Assembly: GCF_030705605.1 (NCBI RefSeq)
Contig: NZ_JAPCKK010000029.1
Location: 1 to 41,429 of the forward strand
Direction of reading: 5' to 3'
DNA from: Paenibacillus zeirhizosphaerae
Lineage (GTDB): Bacteria > Bacillota > Bacilli > Paenibacillales > Paenibacillaceae
Length of the DNA stretch: 41,429 bases
Shown: one piece after another, positions 15,942 to 23,960 of the stretch
Layout: each line of letters starts with the position of its first letter
Position numbering within the stretch: the stretch's first letter is position 1
Made by a program: the position numbers and the translations under genes
Notes under the pieces: model-generated
The model's database searches: none
What the model saw: only the letters and a program-made list of their open reading frames with translations
Told to the model about the DNA's origin: nothing

Positions 15942-16298
15942 TCATTTTCGTTTATCCATCAAATAACTGTCCGGTGTATATCTGGATTCATATACGTTCT
16001 TTTGCACTTTGGCAGCGTTACGTTTCATTAGCCATTGTTGAGCATTGTTTCTCAGGGACAACATGTGCTGCTGAATTCTCTCATCGTATGACAATATGTT
16101 AGCAAGTTCTTTCTTCTGCTTGTCGTTCAACACCGTGGTGCCTGTTACTTGCTGCAACTGATCTACCACCATTTGCCGCTCACTTACAAATGCCTCTACT
16201 TCCTCCGAAGTTTTGTCCTCCAGTTGAACCACAAAACGTTCTGTCAGATTCGATAATCTTTCAAGCACAGCATTGATTTCTGCCTGATCGTTATTCAT
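15942..16298 (-). CDS. fliT: FliT-like flagellar chaperone
   Basis: 118 residues, predicted all-helical (LERLSNLTERFVVQLEDKTSEE), the size and operon position of Bacillus FliT, the export chaperone for the cap protein FliD. Sequence conservation in FliT is low, so the call rests mainly on context. The gene starts one base after the fliS stop (TGA G ATG) and is the last gene of the flaG-fliD-fliS-fliT run, followed by a terminator. Confidence 0.78.
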   Translation of the reverse strand: MNNDQAEINAVLERLSNLTERFVVQLEDKTSEEVEAFVSERQMVVDQLQQVTGTTVLNDKQKKELANILSYDERIQQHMLSLRNNAQQWLMKRNAAKVQKNVYESRYTPDSYLMDKRK

Positions 16299-16299
16299 C

Positions 16300-16677
16300 T
16301 CAAACGGTTCCTGTCATTTGTTTATTAACCAATACCCACGTTTCACGTAATTCCTGCAAATAGCTGAGAGCCTCTTCTCCGTGCGCTATTTCCTTTTTGA
16401 TGTTCGCCTGAATTAATAGATGGTTCATGTACTCATACAGAGCAAACAAATTTTTCGCTATATCATAAGAAGGATTCAAGGTCGACATCAGTTCGCTCAA
16501 AATGGTCTGCGCCTTGCCTAGATTTATATTTGCCTTAGCATAATCTTTAGCTTCGATCCCCTCTAAGCCAGCTTTCACAAAACGAATCGCCCCATCGTAC
16601 AGCATGATCACCAACTGGCCAGGAGTAGAAGTCTGTACAGAAGATTGCTTGTATTTCTCATAAGGAGATGTAACCAT
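16300..16677 (-). CDS. fliS: Flagellin export chaperone FliS
   Basis: FliS binds the C-terminus of flagellin in the cytosol and prevents premature polymerisation before export. The 125-residue product carries the family hallmarks: YEKYKQSSVQTSTPGQLVIMLYDGAIRF at the N-terminus (given here in words as the YxxQxxxTSxPxxLIxMLYDGAIRF block), ANINLGKAQTILSEL in the centre and LFALYEYMNHLLIQANI. The gene lies 22 bases downstream of fliD with a GGGGAA ribosome binding site, and fliT follows after one base. Confidence 0.95.
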   Translation of the reverse strand: MVTSPYEKYKQSSVQTSTPGQLVIMLYDGAIRFVKAGLEGIEAKDYAKANINLGKAQTILSELMSTLNPSYDIAKNLFALYEYMNHLLIQANIKKEIAHGEEALSYLQELRETWVLVNKQMTGTV

Positions 16678-16699
16678 AATCCATTATTCCCCACTCTCT

Positions 16700-18169
16700 T
16701 TATTGAAGATAACTTGTTAAACTTGAGGATTGGGATTGAAGTTGAGACATTGCCTGTTCCATAGCAGTGAACTGCTTATAATAACGGGTTTCCCAATTGG
16801 TCATTTTTCTTTCCATATCAAAGATTCTTTTGTTGTACTCCTTTAACTGCTCGCCCATAATACTTTCCGTCTTCAGGTTCATACTTGCATTCGTATCAAA
16901 CTTTGAAGTACCTACTTTTTTGGAGAACAAATCCAGCGTATCATCCAACTCTGAGCTCAACTCACTAAAAATAGGCTTGCTCTTGGGATCTGATAGAGAA
17001 CCGGTAAAAATGCTGAGCATCTTGTCAGGATTCGTGGTCAGCGCCTCAGTAAGCTTGGCCTCATCAATATATAGTTTGCCATTTTCATAGTATTGTCCGG
17101 TGGTAATTCCGATCTCACTTAATTCCTTATAATTACTTGAAATTACCGAACGCATAGATGTAACTGTTGAGCTGAGAATGGAGTCATTTTTCAGCAGGCC
17201 GCTTTTCGCCTTTTCTTCCCACTTCTTAATTTCGTCTTCCTTCATGTCCTTCTTCTGTTCATCTGTCAATGGAGGGAAATCACGATACTTCTGCTCGTCA
17301 ACTTTGGAGTTCATCAGTCCCAGCAGTTCGTTATATGAATCCACAAAAGATTTAATCGTTTCAACTGCTTTGGCAGGATCGGATTGAGTCGTGATTTGGG
17401 AAGGCGTCCCCCCCGTTGTTTGCAGGATGGTTAGGTTAATGCCGTTAACGGTAAGCCTGTCACTATCCGTCGTATACGTTTTGGTCCCTCCAAGCTCACT
17501 GGTAACCTTAACCTCACCTTTTTGGGCAGCATTTGTAGTCATACCCAACAAAGTTGTCAGTGAGCTAGGTTTTGCTGTCTTATCCTGCCCGGTCGCAGTG
17601 ATATCTTTCCCATACTCCTTAGAGGTGATCGTAAGTTTACCACTCACCTCATCAAAACTCGCATTAACCGTAGAGACTTCAGAATTAATCCGCGCAATAA
17701 CTGTAGAAAGCTTATCTGTTTTCAGAAAGGTTACTGATTTATCATTGATGTGGAGTTCATATGTGTCTTGAGCGCTTCCAGAGCCACCAACAAGCTGCTC
17801 CAACGTCGTATTTAATGTAGCTCCCTCCAACCCTGCTCCTGTCTGCATATTGGCCTTTTGGGCCAGCTTGGTGACTTCAACAGTCATCGCTGTTGGGTTG
17901 GCATCTGCCCTGGCCTCAGCTTTAACAGCCGTTGTATTGCCACTTACGGTTGATTTTTTAGTATTCAAAGCTTCCGACTTGCTCAATTTTGCCAGCTTAT
18001 CATTGAATTGAACAATTTTACTATTCATCTCTCGATAGCTGTCTCTTGTCCATTCGAGCGTTTGTTTTTGCTGACTCAATTTATCCAGAGGCACTCTCTT
18101 AACCGTCATAAGAGACTTCACCATACTGTCAATATCCATTCCTGAAAAACCGTTGACCCGCATACTCAT
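16700..18169 (-). CDS. fliD: Flagellar filament cap protein FliD
   Basis: FliD (HAP2) caps the growing filament and folds flagellin subunits. The 489 residues begin MSMRVNGFSGMDIDSMVKSL, the conserved FliD N-terminus, with coiled-coil-prone ends (LSQQKQTLEWTRDSYREMNS; WETRYYKQFTAMEQAMSQLQ) and a Ser/Thr-rich variable centre. The FliD C-domain motifs FVDSYNELLGLMNSK and LSEIGITTGQYYENGKLYID are clear. The ATG is served by AGGGGG overlapping the flaG stop codon, which indicates translational coupling. Confidence 0.95.
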   Translation of the reverse strand: MSMRVNGFSGMDIDSMVKSLMTVKRVPLDKLSQQKQTLEWTRDSYREMNSKIVQFNDKLAKLSKSEALNTKKSTVSGNTTAVKAEARADANPTAMTVEVTKLAQKANMQTGAGLEGATLNTTLEQLVGGSGSAQDTYELHINDKSVTFLKTDKLSTVIARINSEVSTVNASFDEVSGKLTITSKEYGKDITATGQDKTAKPSSLTTLLGMTTNAAQKGEVKVTSELGGTKTYTTDSDRLTVNGINLTILQTTGGTPSQITTQSDPAKAVETIKSFVDSYNELLGLMNSKVDEQKYRDFPPLTDEQKKDMKEDEIKKWEEKAKSGLLKNDSILSSTVTSMRSVISSNYKELSEIGITTGQYYENGKLYIDEAKLTEALTTNPDKMLSIFTGSLSDPKSKPIFSELSSELDDTLDLFSKKVGTSKFDTNASMNLKTESIMGEQLKEYNKRIFDMERKMTNWETRYYKQFTAMEQAMSQLQSQSSSLTSYLQ

Positions 18170-18182
18170 TTACGCTAACCCC

Positions 18183-18572
18183 CTATACCTTTTCGTCAAC
18201 CAGAATTCCGGCGATTTCCATCATCTTGGCTACCAAATCTAACGTCTTCTCTGGAGGGACCTCACGAATGGTCTCACCTGTTTCCTTGTCAAGCACTTTG
18301 ACCATGATTTGATGAGTTTTCTCATGTATACTGATATCCAACGTTGTAGAGGGGCCTTGAAGAGCTTTAACCGCTTTGTCAATCGCTTGGATCAGACGTT
18401 CATCGCCAAGTGGAACACTAACTCCCTGACGCTCAAGTCTGGACAACTCCGTACTATTTCTGACCGTCTTCAATAATGAACTGTCCTGGCTGCCACGAGA
18501 ATCAACTTTCATACCATCTACGGCCGCTTTGTTACCAGATACATTTGTAGTAAGTGAAAACTGTAGATTCAT
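18183..18572 (-). CDS. flaG: FlaG family flagellar protein
   Basis: 129 residues with a poorly conserved N-terminal half and a typical FlaG C-terminal domain (about 60-128): LDISIHEKTHQIMVKVLDKE, TGETIREVPPEKTLDLVAKM. FlaG proteins affect filament length, and the mechanism is not settled. It is the first gene of the flaG-fliD-fliS-fliT run, with GGGGG seven to eight bases before the ATG, behind a sigma-D-like promoter. Confidence 0.9.
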   Translation of the reverse strand: MNLQFSLTTNVSGNKAAVDGMKVDSRGSQDSSLLKTVRNSTELSRLERQGVSVPLGDERLIQAIDKAVKALQGPSTTLDISIHEKTHQIMVKVLDKETGETIREVPPEKTLDLVAKMMEIAGILVDEKV

Positions 18573-18605
18573 CGCTCATCCCCCGATGGAAATTATTTAT
18601 TATAT

Positions 18606-18632
18606 TTATCGGCTGGCGAGGCTTGGGATTGT
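18606..18632 (-). promoter_or_regulatory. Candidate sigma-D promoter of the flaG operon
   Basis: On the minus strand, -10 GCCGATAA (18613-18606; consensus GCCGATAT) with ACAA (18632-18629) 15 bases upstream as a weak TAAA-like -35. It lies 34 bases upstream of the flaG start. Confidence 0.6.
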
Positions 18633-18668
18633 AGAGGGGCGATGTAATCTCCCTTTTTTTGCACACGA

Positions 18669-20543
18669 TTATTTTGCCCACAAACACAAGCTAAACTTCT
18701 TAGATATCTCAGCTAATACAGAGTCTTTTCCATTTGCATCATTCATCTTATCGTACAAGTCATACATATGTTCATAAGCACTATACTCATCACACATTCC
18801 AACCAGCTTCGTATAAAACAGCTTGGCATCCTCAAAGTAGCCAGACTTGAAACATACATCCCCTAGCAGCTTAACAACGCTCATATTTCTGGGATGGTCC
18901 TTATACAAATTAGCTAATAAATCAATAGCAATTTCACTAAAACCATAAGCAACTAAATTGACACACACTTGAGTCTTGACTCCAATACTTCCGCTCCATA
19001 AATAATTAAGTACAATCTCAAATATTTCGAACTCTTGCAAACGAATAAGATAAACCGAGATTCTCTCTAAAATATGTTCTACATGTGTAGTCATATTTAT
19101 TACTTCAACAGGTTCGTTACTTACAACTTTCAAAAGCAGTTTTTTCTCTTTCACATTTAAGTTTAATAATGGAACAGCTTTTCGGAACAACTCTTCATCT
19201 CTAAGAATCATAGCCAACAAAAGTATATCCGTACCGTTTTGTTCCTCCAGATCAGTCAGCTCTAACCAAATCTTTCTTGCCTGTTGATGGTCTCTATCAT
19301 ATTGATGGGCAACGGCCGTGACATTACTTTGAACATTAACTTTATACATATCCATATATTTCAGTAGTAGGGGGTGCCTGAGTTGATATAACACTTCCAA
19401 TAATTTTTGCAGTTGTTCTCGATGTTGGATATCAAAAAGATTGTCGACATTCTCAAGTACATCGTTCAAAGGAACTTGCGCTTTTTCGACAATTTCAAAA
19501 TATTTAGCCATGATAGGCACGAAATCATTTTTCAGCTTAAGAGCCTCTACGATGTGCTCATATCCTTGTGCAAACTCGTTACGAGATGTATGCCACTCTG
19601 CTAGCCTGAAACGAGCAATATATGTGCCGTTCCCTTCCATAAACGTAATGCCCTTATCGCCAATTTCCATACATTTCTTCATACATTCGATGGCGTCTTT
19701 AGAGTAACCAATCTCCCAGTAGAATAGAGCCTGAATATGACGTAAGTCTACCTCTCGAGGATACACTTCCACAGCTTCTTTCAATACTGTAAGAGCCTCC
19801 TCATATCTCCCAAGTTCACCAAGACTCCGGCATAACGACGCAATCAACTCAGGGGCAATGGTCAGATTTTTGCTCATAGGATACGCCTGCTGCAAATACT
19901 TGATGGCCTTCTCATGTTCTCCCAGCCACATATAGGTTCTGCCCATATTAAATATATTGTAGACGGATGGATTTTCCTCAACCTCGACTTTCATTAAAGA
20001 GAGGTTCCTGCGCGCTTTCTCTCGATCCCTCATCATCTCGTCTGTATAACCTGTGTGCATAATGGTGAAGCTTGCATACCCTGCGAGTAATTGATCTTCT
20101 CGCTCTGTTGTGTTGAGATGCTCATGGAGACGATTTTTATAGTACAGCCCTATTTTATTTTTAAAAAGGCGAATAGCCATATGCGTCATTGCCCGCTCAC
20201 CAGACATCAAGTTGCATATATTCACGAAATAGTAATCGGCTTCAGAGCCTAGTTCTGCCTCCAGGTCTGTCGACGATTCCAAATACTCATCCGCATCCAG
20301 GATTAGGATGTAATCCGTCTCTGCGTGCTTTATAGACTCATTCCTGGCTGCCGCGAAGTCGTTAATCCATTCCATATGAAAGATATCTTCCGTATACTCA
20401 CTAGCGATTGAAATCGTGTTATCCGTTGATCCGGTATCCACTATAATAATTTGATCAACTTTGCCTTTTACGCTATCCAGACAACGTCTAAGAAATTGCT
20501 GTTCATTCTTTACAATCATGCACAACGCAATCGTTTTCCTCAT
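18669..20543 (-). CDS. TPR glycosyltransferase, probable flagellin glycosyltransferase
   Basis: 624 residues. The N-terminal 230 residues form a GT2 domain: LCMIVKNEQQFLRRCLDSV, IIVDTGSTDNTISIA, the DxD-type motif ILDADEYLE, and EWINDFAAARNESI. The remainder is TPR repeats (YNIFNMGRTYMWLGEHEKAI, YEEALTVLKEAVEVYPREVD and others). Similar GT2-TPR enzymes glycosylate flagellin or peptides. The gene lies between hag and flaG on the same strand, and a sigma-D-like promoter precedes it, which supports flagellin as acceptor; this is inference. The ATG 20543 has GAGAGGGAG just upstream. Nothing recognisable lies between its stop and the flaG promoter. Confidence 0.88.
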   Translation of the reverse strand: MRKTIALCMIVKNEQQFLRRCLDSVKGKVDQIIIVDTGSTDNTISIASEYTEDIFHMEWINDFAAARNESIKHAETDYILILDADEYLESSTDLEAELGSEADYYFVNICNLMSGERAMTHMAIRLFKNKIGLYYKNRLHEHLNTTEREDQLLAGYASFTIMHTGYTDEMMRDREKARRNLSLMKVEVEENPSVYNIFNMGRTYMWLGEHEKAIKYLQQAYPMSKNLTIAPELIASLCRSLGELGRYEEALTVLKEAVEVYPREVDLRHIQALFYWEIGYSKDAIECMKKCMEIGDKGITFMEGNGTYIARFRLAEWHTSRNEFAQGYEHIVEALKLKNDFVPIMAKYFEIVEKAQVPLNDVLENVDNLFDIQHREQLQKLLEVLYQLRHPLLLKYMDMYKVNVQSNVTAVAHQYDRDHQQARKIWLELTDLEEQNGTDILLLAMILRDEELFRKAVPLLNLNVKEKKLLLKVVSNEPVEVINMTTHVEHILERISVYLIRLQEFEIFEIVLNYLWSGSIGVKTQVCVNLVAYGFSEIAIDLLANLYKDHPRNMSVVKLLGDVCFKSGYFEDAKLFYTKLVGMCDEYSAYEHMYDLYDKMNDANGKDSVLAEISKKFSLCLWAK

Positions 20544-20592
20544 GTGCTCCCTCTCTCGTTTCGCATTTACGAATTAAACCTTGTTACTGTAA

Positions 20593-20620
20593 TTATCGGC
20601 TAAAACATATGTAATGGTTA
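20593..20620 (-). promoter_or_regulatory. Candidate sigma-D promoter of the TPR glycosyltransferase
   Basis: On the minus strand, -10 GCCGATAA (20600-20593), a 16-base spacer and TAAC (20620-20617). It lies just after the hag terminator and 50 bases before the glycosyltransferase start, so the gene appears to have its own flagellar-class promoter. Confidence 0.5.
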
Positions 20621-20639
20621 GTAAACATGAACAAAACTG

Positions 20640-20668
20640 AAAAAAAGCCTCCGAGAATAATCTCGGAG
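20640..20668 (-). terminator. Intrinsic terminator of hag
   Basis: A perfect 8-bp stem CTCCGAGA/TCTCGGAG (20649-20656 and 20661-20668) with a 4-base loop. On the minus strand it is followed by GC and a run of seven T. It lies about 18 bases after the flagellin stop. Confidence 0.9.
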
Positions 20669-20686
20669 ACTCTGCTGATTCGAATA

Positions 20687-21502
20687 TTAACGAAGCAATT
20701 GCAGTACAGCTTGTGGCTGTTGGTTTGCTTGCGCCAACATCGCTTGGGAAGCTTGTGCAAGGATGTTGTTTTTCGTTTGATTCATCATTTCTTTCGCCAT
20801 GTCTACGTCACGGATACGGGATTCTGCAGCAGACAGGTTCTCAGAAGTTGTTCCCAGGTTGTTGATGGTATGCTCCAGACGGTTTTGGTTCGCACCCAGC
20901 TTGGCACGCTCAGCAGATACTGATTTAATGGCCACATCCAAGGTGCTGATCGCAGCAGCCGCACCCGTTTGACTTGCAATGCTTACTGAGGTAAGCCCCA
21001 AGGAATCTGCCCCCATATTTCCAATAGACAATGTAATTTGTTGTCCAGAGTTTGCTCCAATTTGGAAGACTGCCCCACTAACACCCGCTCCATCAAGCAG
21101 TTTCTTCGTATTGAACTCAGTGGTCGTAGAAATACGAGTTACCTCAGCAGTCAACTCAGCAACTTCTTTTTGAAGTTCAGCGCGATCTTCATTTGTGTTT
21201 GTATCGTTTGCAGATTGCACCGCTAGTTCACGAACACGTTGCAGAATGCTGTGTGTTTCGTTCAGTGCGCCCTCTGCTGTTTGGATCAGAGAGATACCAT
21301 CTTGAGCATTCTTGGAAGCCATATCCAAACCGCGGATCTGACCACGCATTTTTTCGGAAATTGCCAGACCTGCAGCGTCATCGCCGGCGCGGTTGATACG
21401 CAGACCAGAAGACAATTTCTCGATAGCTTTGTTCGTGTTCGCAGTGTTCGTGTTCAGCTGACGATGAGTGTTCATTGCAGCAATATTGTGGTTGATAATC
21501 AT
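20687..21502 (-). CDS. hag: Flagellin
   Basis: Main filament subunit, exported by the flagellar type III system. The 271 residues start MIINHNIAAMNTHRQLN, the canonical D0 helix. D1 contains SSGLRINRAGDDAAGLAISE and AEGALNETHSILQRVRELAV. The C-terminal D0 helix ends NILAQASQAMLAQANQQPQA then VLQLLR. The short variable centre (about 150-200) makes it a compact flagellin. ATG 21502 is preceded by GGGAGGAAA; a frame-open upstream start at 21538 would add residues absent from flagellins. The gene has its own sigma-D promoter, a CsrA-type leader and a terminator, and lies downstream of csrA and fliW. Confidence 0.97.
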   Translation of the reverse strand: MIINHNIAAMNTHRQLNTNTANTNKAIEKLSSGLRINRAGDDAAGLAISEKMRGQIRGLDMASKNAQDGISLIQTAEGALNETHSILQRVRELAVQSANDTNTNEDRAELQKEVAELTAEVTRISTTTEFNTKKLLDGAGVSGAVFQIGANSGQQITLSIGNMGADSLGLTSVSIASQTGAAAAISTLDVAIKSVSAERAKLGANQNRLEHTINNLGTTSENLSAAESRIRDVDMAKEMMNQTKNNILAQASQAMLAQANQQPQAVLQLLR

Positions 21503-21508
21503 TGTAAG

Positions 21509-21518
21509 TTTCCTCCCT
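21509..21518 (-). promoter_or_regulatory. hag ribosome binding site, probable second CsrA contact
   Basis: The minus strand reads GGGAGGAAAC seven to eight bases before the hag ATG. The GGA core overlaps the Shine-Dalgarno, the position of the second CsrA site in the Bacillus subtilis hag leader. CsrA binding here would block ribosome entry. Confidence 0.5.
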
Positions 21519-21534
21519 GAATATAAATGAAGTT

Positions 21535-21548
21535 CCACATCCTTGTGG
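21535..21548 (-). promoter_or_regulatory. CsrA binding hairpin in the hag leader
   Basis: The minus strand reads CCACAAGGATGTGG: a 5-bp stem (CCACA/TGTGG) presenting AGGA in the loop. It contains ACAAGGATGT, which matches the core of the CsrA consensus RUACARGGAUGU. It lies 33 bases upstream of the hag start codon, a spacing that lets one CsrA dimer bridge to the Shine-Dalgarno. Confidence 0.75.
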
Positions 21549-21601
21549 TAAACGCTGCGACATTAAGGTCGGCCGCCCTCCTGTTGCAGCGTCTACATTA
21601 T

Positions 21602-21629
21602 ATATCGACAGGAGAAAACCAAATTTTTA
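21602..21629 (-). promoter_or_regulatory. Sigma-D promoter of hag
   Basis: On the minus strand, -35 TAAA (21629-21626), a 16-base spacer and -10 GTCGATAT (21609-21602), one base from the consensus GCCGATAT. The resulting leader of about 95 bases includes the CsrA hairpin. Confidence 0.75.
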
Positions 21630-21648
21630 TAGCCAGGGCAAATTTTTT

Positions 21649-21894
21649 TTATTTCTTTCTATCCTTCTCTTCGCGTAACAATTCCATTAATGCTGCAACC
21701 TCGGGAACAGATGGTGTTGCCGATTCCCGATTAGCCTCTTGAATCGAAACATATAGCTCTTTGCGAAAAATGTCCACATGCTTGGGGGCTGATATTCCAA
21801 TCCTTACTGTATCACCGTCTACTTCTAGGACAGTAACCTCAATATGATCCTGAATGATGATGGATTCCCCTTTTTTGCGTGACAGGACAAGCAT
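21649..21894 (-). CDS. csrA: Carbon storage regulator CsrA
   Basis: 81-residue RNA-binding dimer that represses translation by binding GGA-containing hairpins. The sequence [40 protein letters not shown] is classical; the strand and helix contacts (Leu4, Arg6, Arg44 region) are intact. The start is ATG 21894, two bases after the fliW stop, with AAGGGTGG upstream; an in-frame extension to 21936 is not supported. The target is very likely hag immediately downstream. In Firmicutes FliW sequesters CsrA until flagellin accumulates. Confidence 0.96.
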   Translation of the reverse strand: MLVLSRKKGESIIIQDHIEVTVLEVDGDTVRIGISAPKHVDIFRKELYVSIQEANRESATPSVPEVAALMELLREEKDRKK

Positions 21895-21896
21895 AG

Positions 21897-22340
21897 TTAG
21901 TCGCCACCCTTCATCAATTCTGCCTTGTCGGTCCACAATGCATGTCTTGTTTCATATCCGGATTGATGAAGTACAACCTGTTTCCCCATGCGGGTAACTG
22001 GATTCAGGACAAGAGGAGCCAACAAATTCATCGTCGATTGTACAACCTCGGAATGGATCGTTACGATAGCATATACAGCAACCTGGTCCTCAATCTTCAA
22101 CTCTTCCTTGTCCTCATCAGCCAGTTCAAAGCTGTATTCCGAATGGAATTCGAACGGATCTGCTATCAAAAAAGACAATTCAGGCTTTGTCGTTGACTGC
22201 AGATAATGGAATGCCGTACCTTCAACAGGTACCATTGCAAAATCTGTCTCTGTCTCAAAGCCTGGCAACCCTTTCGCAAAATGATATATATCCTCTTCGC
22301 TTAACTCCAATTCTCCCCACTGACTGGTAGAAATTAAAAT
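21897..22340 (-). CDS. fliW: Flagellar assembly factor FliW, probable ATT start
   Basis: FliW binds flagellin and antagonises CsrA. Diagnostic motifs are [50 protein letters not shown] and [20 protein letters not shown]. The frame stays open upstream of the first common start codon (TTG 22310). The extra residues [20 protein letters not shown] match the conserved FliW N-terminus (MIINTxxFGxIEIxEEDI). The only well-placed start for this full 147-residue form is ATT 22340, eight bases after AAAGGGGG. That ribosome binding site sits in a small CGCC/GGCG hairpin. An ATT start is rare, so it remains an inference. The fliW stop and csrA start are two bases apart. Confidence 0.9.
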   Translation of the reverse strand: MLISTSQWGELELSEEDIYHFAKGLPGFETETDFAMVPVEGTAFHYLQSTTKPELSFLIADPFEFHSEYSFELADEDKEELKIEDQVAVYAIVTIHSEVVQSTMNLLAPLVLNPVTRMGKQVVLHQSGYETRHALWTDKAELMKGGD

Positions 22341-22359
22341 AACAAGCGCCCCCTTTGGC
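22338..22359 (-). promoter_or_regulatory. fliW ribosome binding site in a small hairpin
   Basis: The minus strand reads CGCCAAAGGGGGCG followed by CTTGTT and ATT. The strong Shine-Dalgarno AAAGGGGG is partly paired in a CGCC/GGCG stem. It decides the proposed start at 22340. Confidence 0.45.
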
Positions 22360-22378
22360 GATAAATTAAAATATATAC

Positions 22379-22419
22379 AAAAAAGCTATAGCGGACTCAA
22401 AACGACCGTTTATAGCTTT
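22379..22419 (-). terminator. Terminator after the DUF6470 gene
   Basis: AAAGCTATA (22382-22390) pairs with TATAGCTTT (22411-22419). On the minus strand it is followed by a run of T. It separates the flgM-flgL-DUF6470 run from fliW-csrA, so any fliW expression from flgM depends on read-through or a local promoter. Confidence 0.7.
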
Positions 22420-22427
22420 CATTATAG

Positions 22428-22997
22428 CTATACCCCCAAATCTATAGCAGGTGGAGTAATTTGTACCGCTGCATATTGTGTGACATACATATCAAGTTTA
22501 CCGCGCTGATACTCAATTTCGGGTTTATTGACCGTTACATTCATTTCCGATACGGCGGACTCAAAGCGAATCTCAGGCGGTCGGGTATTTATTCGTATAT
22601 CCACATTATCGCTAGAAGCAGGTGTTCTTGTTTCGGGAAACGGCTTCGATTGCCAGTTGGTGCCCACGATATTAGCAATCGTATTGCCTGGCTTATGGAT
22701 CGCTGCTAATTCGTTTCCTTGCTTGACCCGCTCAGCAATGTTCTCCAGAAATATCTTCTCCATACCTGAATAAATACGATGATTCATCTCCAGCATGCCG
22801 CCACCCGTATATGCGGAGAAGGCTTTACTTTGATCTACCTGAAAACTTATAGGGTGGCTCTCTATCGTTAATTTTGCAGGTCTCGTATGCATCTGAACAT
22901 CTGCTTTAGGCTGGCGAATAGAATATTGCCCCGGATCAGCATCAATATGCAGGATAGCTGGTGTTGTTTGAATCTGTATGACAGGAAGCAGCTTCAT
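22428..22997 (-). CDS. yviE: DUF6470 family flagellar-operon protein (YviE-like)
   Basis: 189 residues starting MKLLPVIQIQTTPAILHIDA, with repeated beta-rich motifs that alternate charged and hydrophobic residues (ADVQMHTRPAKLTIES, DIRINTRPPEIRFES, YVTQYAAVQITPPAIDLGV). The pattern and position between flgL and fliW are those of B. subtilis YviE. The function is not established. ATG 22997 is preceded by AGGAGGAG. It is followed by a terminator. Confidence 0.9.
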   Translation of the reverse strand: MKLLPVIQIQTTPAILHIDADPGQYSIRQPKADVQMHTRPAKLTIESHPISFQVDQSKAFSAYTGGGMLEMNHRIYSGMEKIFLENIAERVKQGNELAAIHKPGNTIANIVGTNWQSKPFPETRTPASSDNVDIRINTRPPEIRFESAVSEMNVTVNKPEIEYQRGKLDMYVTQYAAVQITPPAIDLGV

Positions 22998-23016
22998 AAG
23001 GTTAGCTCCTCCTTGA

Positions 23017-23937
23017 CTATCTCAGAAAATCCATCAGCGATGGCGAAATAATTTTAGCCCCTGTGGACAAGGAAGCATTATAAATATTTTCCTGGATCTT
23101 CGATTGGATCATAAGCTCGGCATAATCCGCATCTTCGACCTTGGATTGCAGATCGGTCAAATTCCCTTCCAGATCATCCAGTCGTCCCATCATCAAATCT
23201 ATGCGATTGGTCTTAGCGCCTATTTCGGAACGAATAGACAGCATTTTATCCGTCCGGCTATCAATCTGATCAAGCTGATTAGACAGCTCTTCTTGATCCC
23301 CTGTCGAAAGCGCCTGAATGATCGTGTCGAATACAACGAACAGATTGTCCTTTTCGGTTGAGTTACCAAACACCTCATTGCCATTCACATTAATCGGCAA
23401 CTGCATGCTCTCGCCAACTGTAAAATTGATTTTCCCCGGATCCGTAACAATCGCTGCTGCACCCGATGTATCAAAAGATCCATCCGCATTCATTGGAAAA
23501 TTGTAAGGCTTCTCATCATACATTTCACCATTAAATACATACTTTCCATTCAGTGTGCTATTAGAAATGTCGATCAATTGCGCTTTCAATTGCTTGACTT
23601 CCTCATTAATGCTATCCAGTGCGGATTGAGGGTTAGTCCCTGTAGATGCTTGCACTGTGAGCTCACGCAGACGCTGAACCACATTTCCTGCCTGATCTAT
23701 AACTGTATCATTAAACTCCAGCCAGGATACAGCGCTATCCACATTTTTCTGATACTGTTCGTTGGAGGATAGTTCCGCACGATAACGTAATGAATAGGTG
23801 ATGCCAGACGGGTCATCCGAAGGCTTGTTCAACTTTCTGCCGGTTGCCAACTGGATCTGAGTATTGTTCATCTGTCCGGCATTGCGATTCAGATTAAGCA
23901 TTAACTGCGAGCTAAGCATGTTATTGGTAATTCTCAT
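23017..23937 (-). CDS. flgL: Hook-filament junction protein FlgL
   Basis: FlgL (HAP3) joins the hook-side junction to the filament. The 306 residues start MRITNNMLSSQLMLNLNRNAGQ (flagellin-like D0) with TGRKLNKPSDDPSGITYSLR and ADYAELMIQSKIQENIYNAS at the C-terminal helix. The gene lies 23 bases downstream of flgK with GGGAGGGAG upstream of the ATG, and is followed 19 bases later by the DUF6470 gene. Confidence 0.96.
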   Translation of the reverse strand: MRITNNMLSSQLMLNLNRNAGQMNNTQIQLATGRKLNKPSDDPSGITYSLRYRAELSSNEQYQKNVDSAVSWLEFNDTVIDQAGNVVQRLRELTVQASTGTNPQSALDSINEEVKQLKAQLIDISNSTLNGKYVFNGEMYDEKPYNFPMNADGSFDTSGAAAIVTDPGKINFTVGESMQLPINVNGNEVFGNSTEKDNLFVVFDTIIQALSTGDQEELSNQLDQIDSRTDKMLSIRSEIGAKTNRIDLMMGRLDDLEGNLTDLQSKVEDADYAELMIQSKIQENIYNASLSTGAKIISPSLMDFLR

Positions 23938-23960
23938 GGCTGTTAACTCCCTCCCGCAGG

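Noticed and set aside
21503..21538. Upstream extension of flagellin
   Set aside because: Flagellins start at the MIINHN motif; the extension covers the leader and ribosome binding site.
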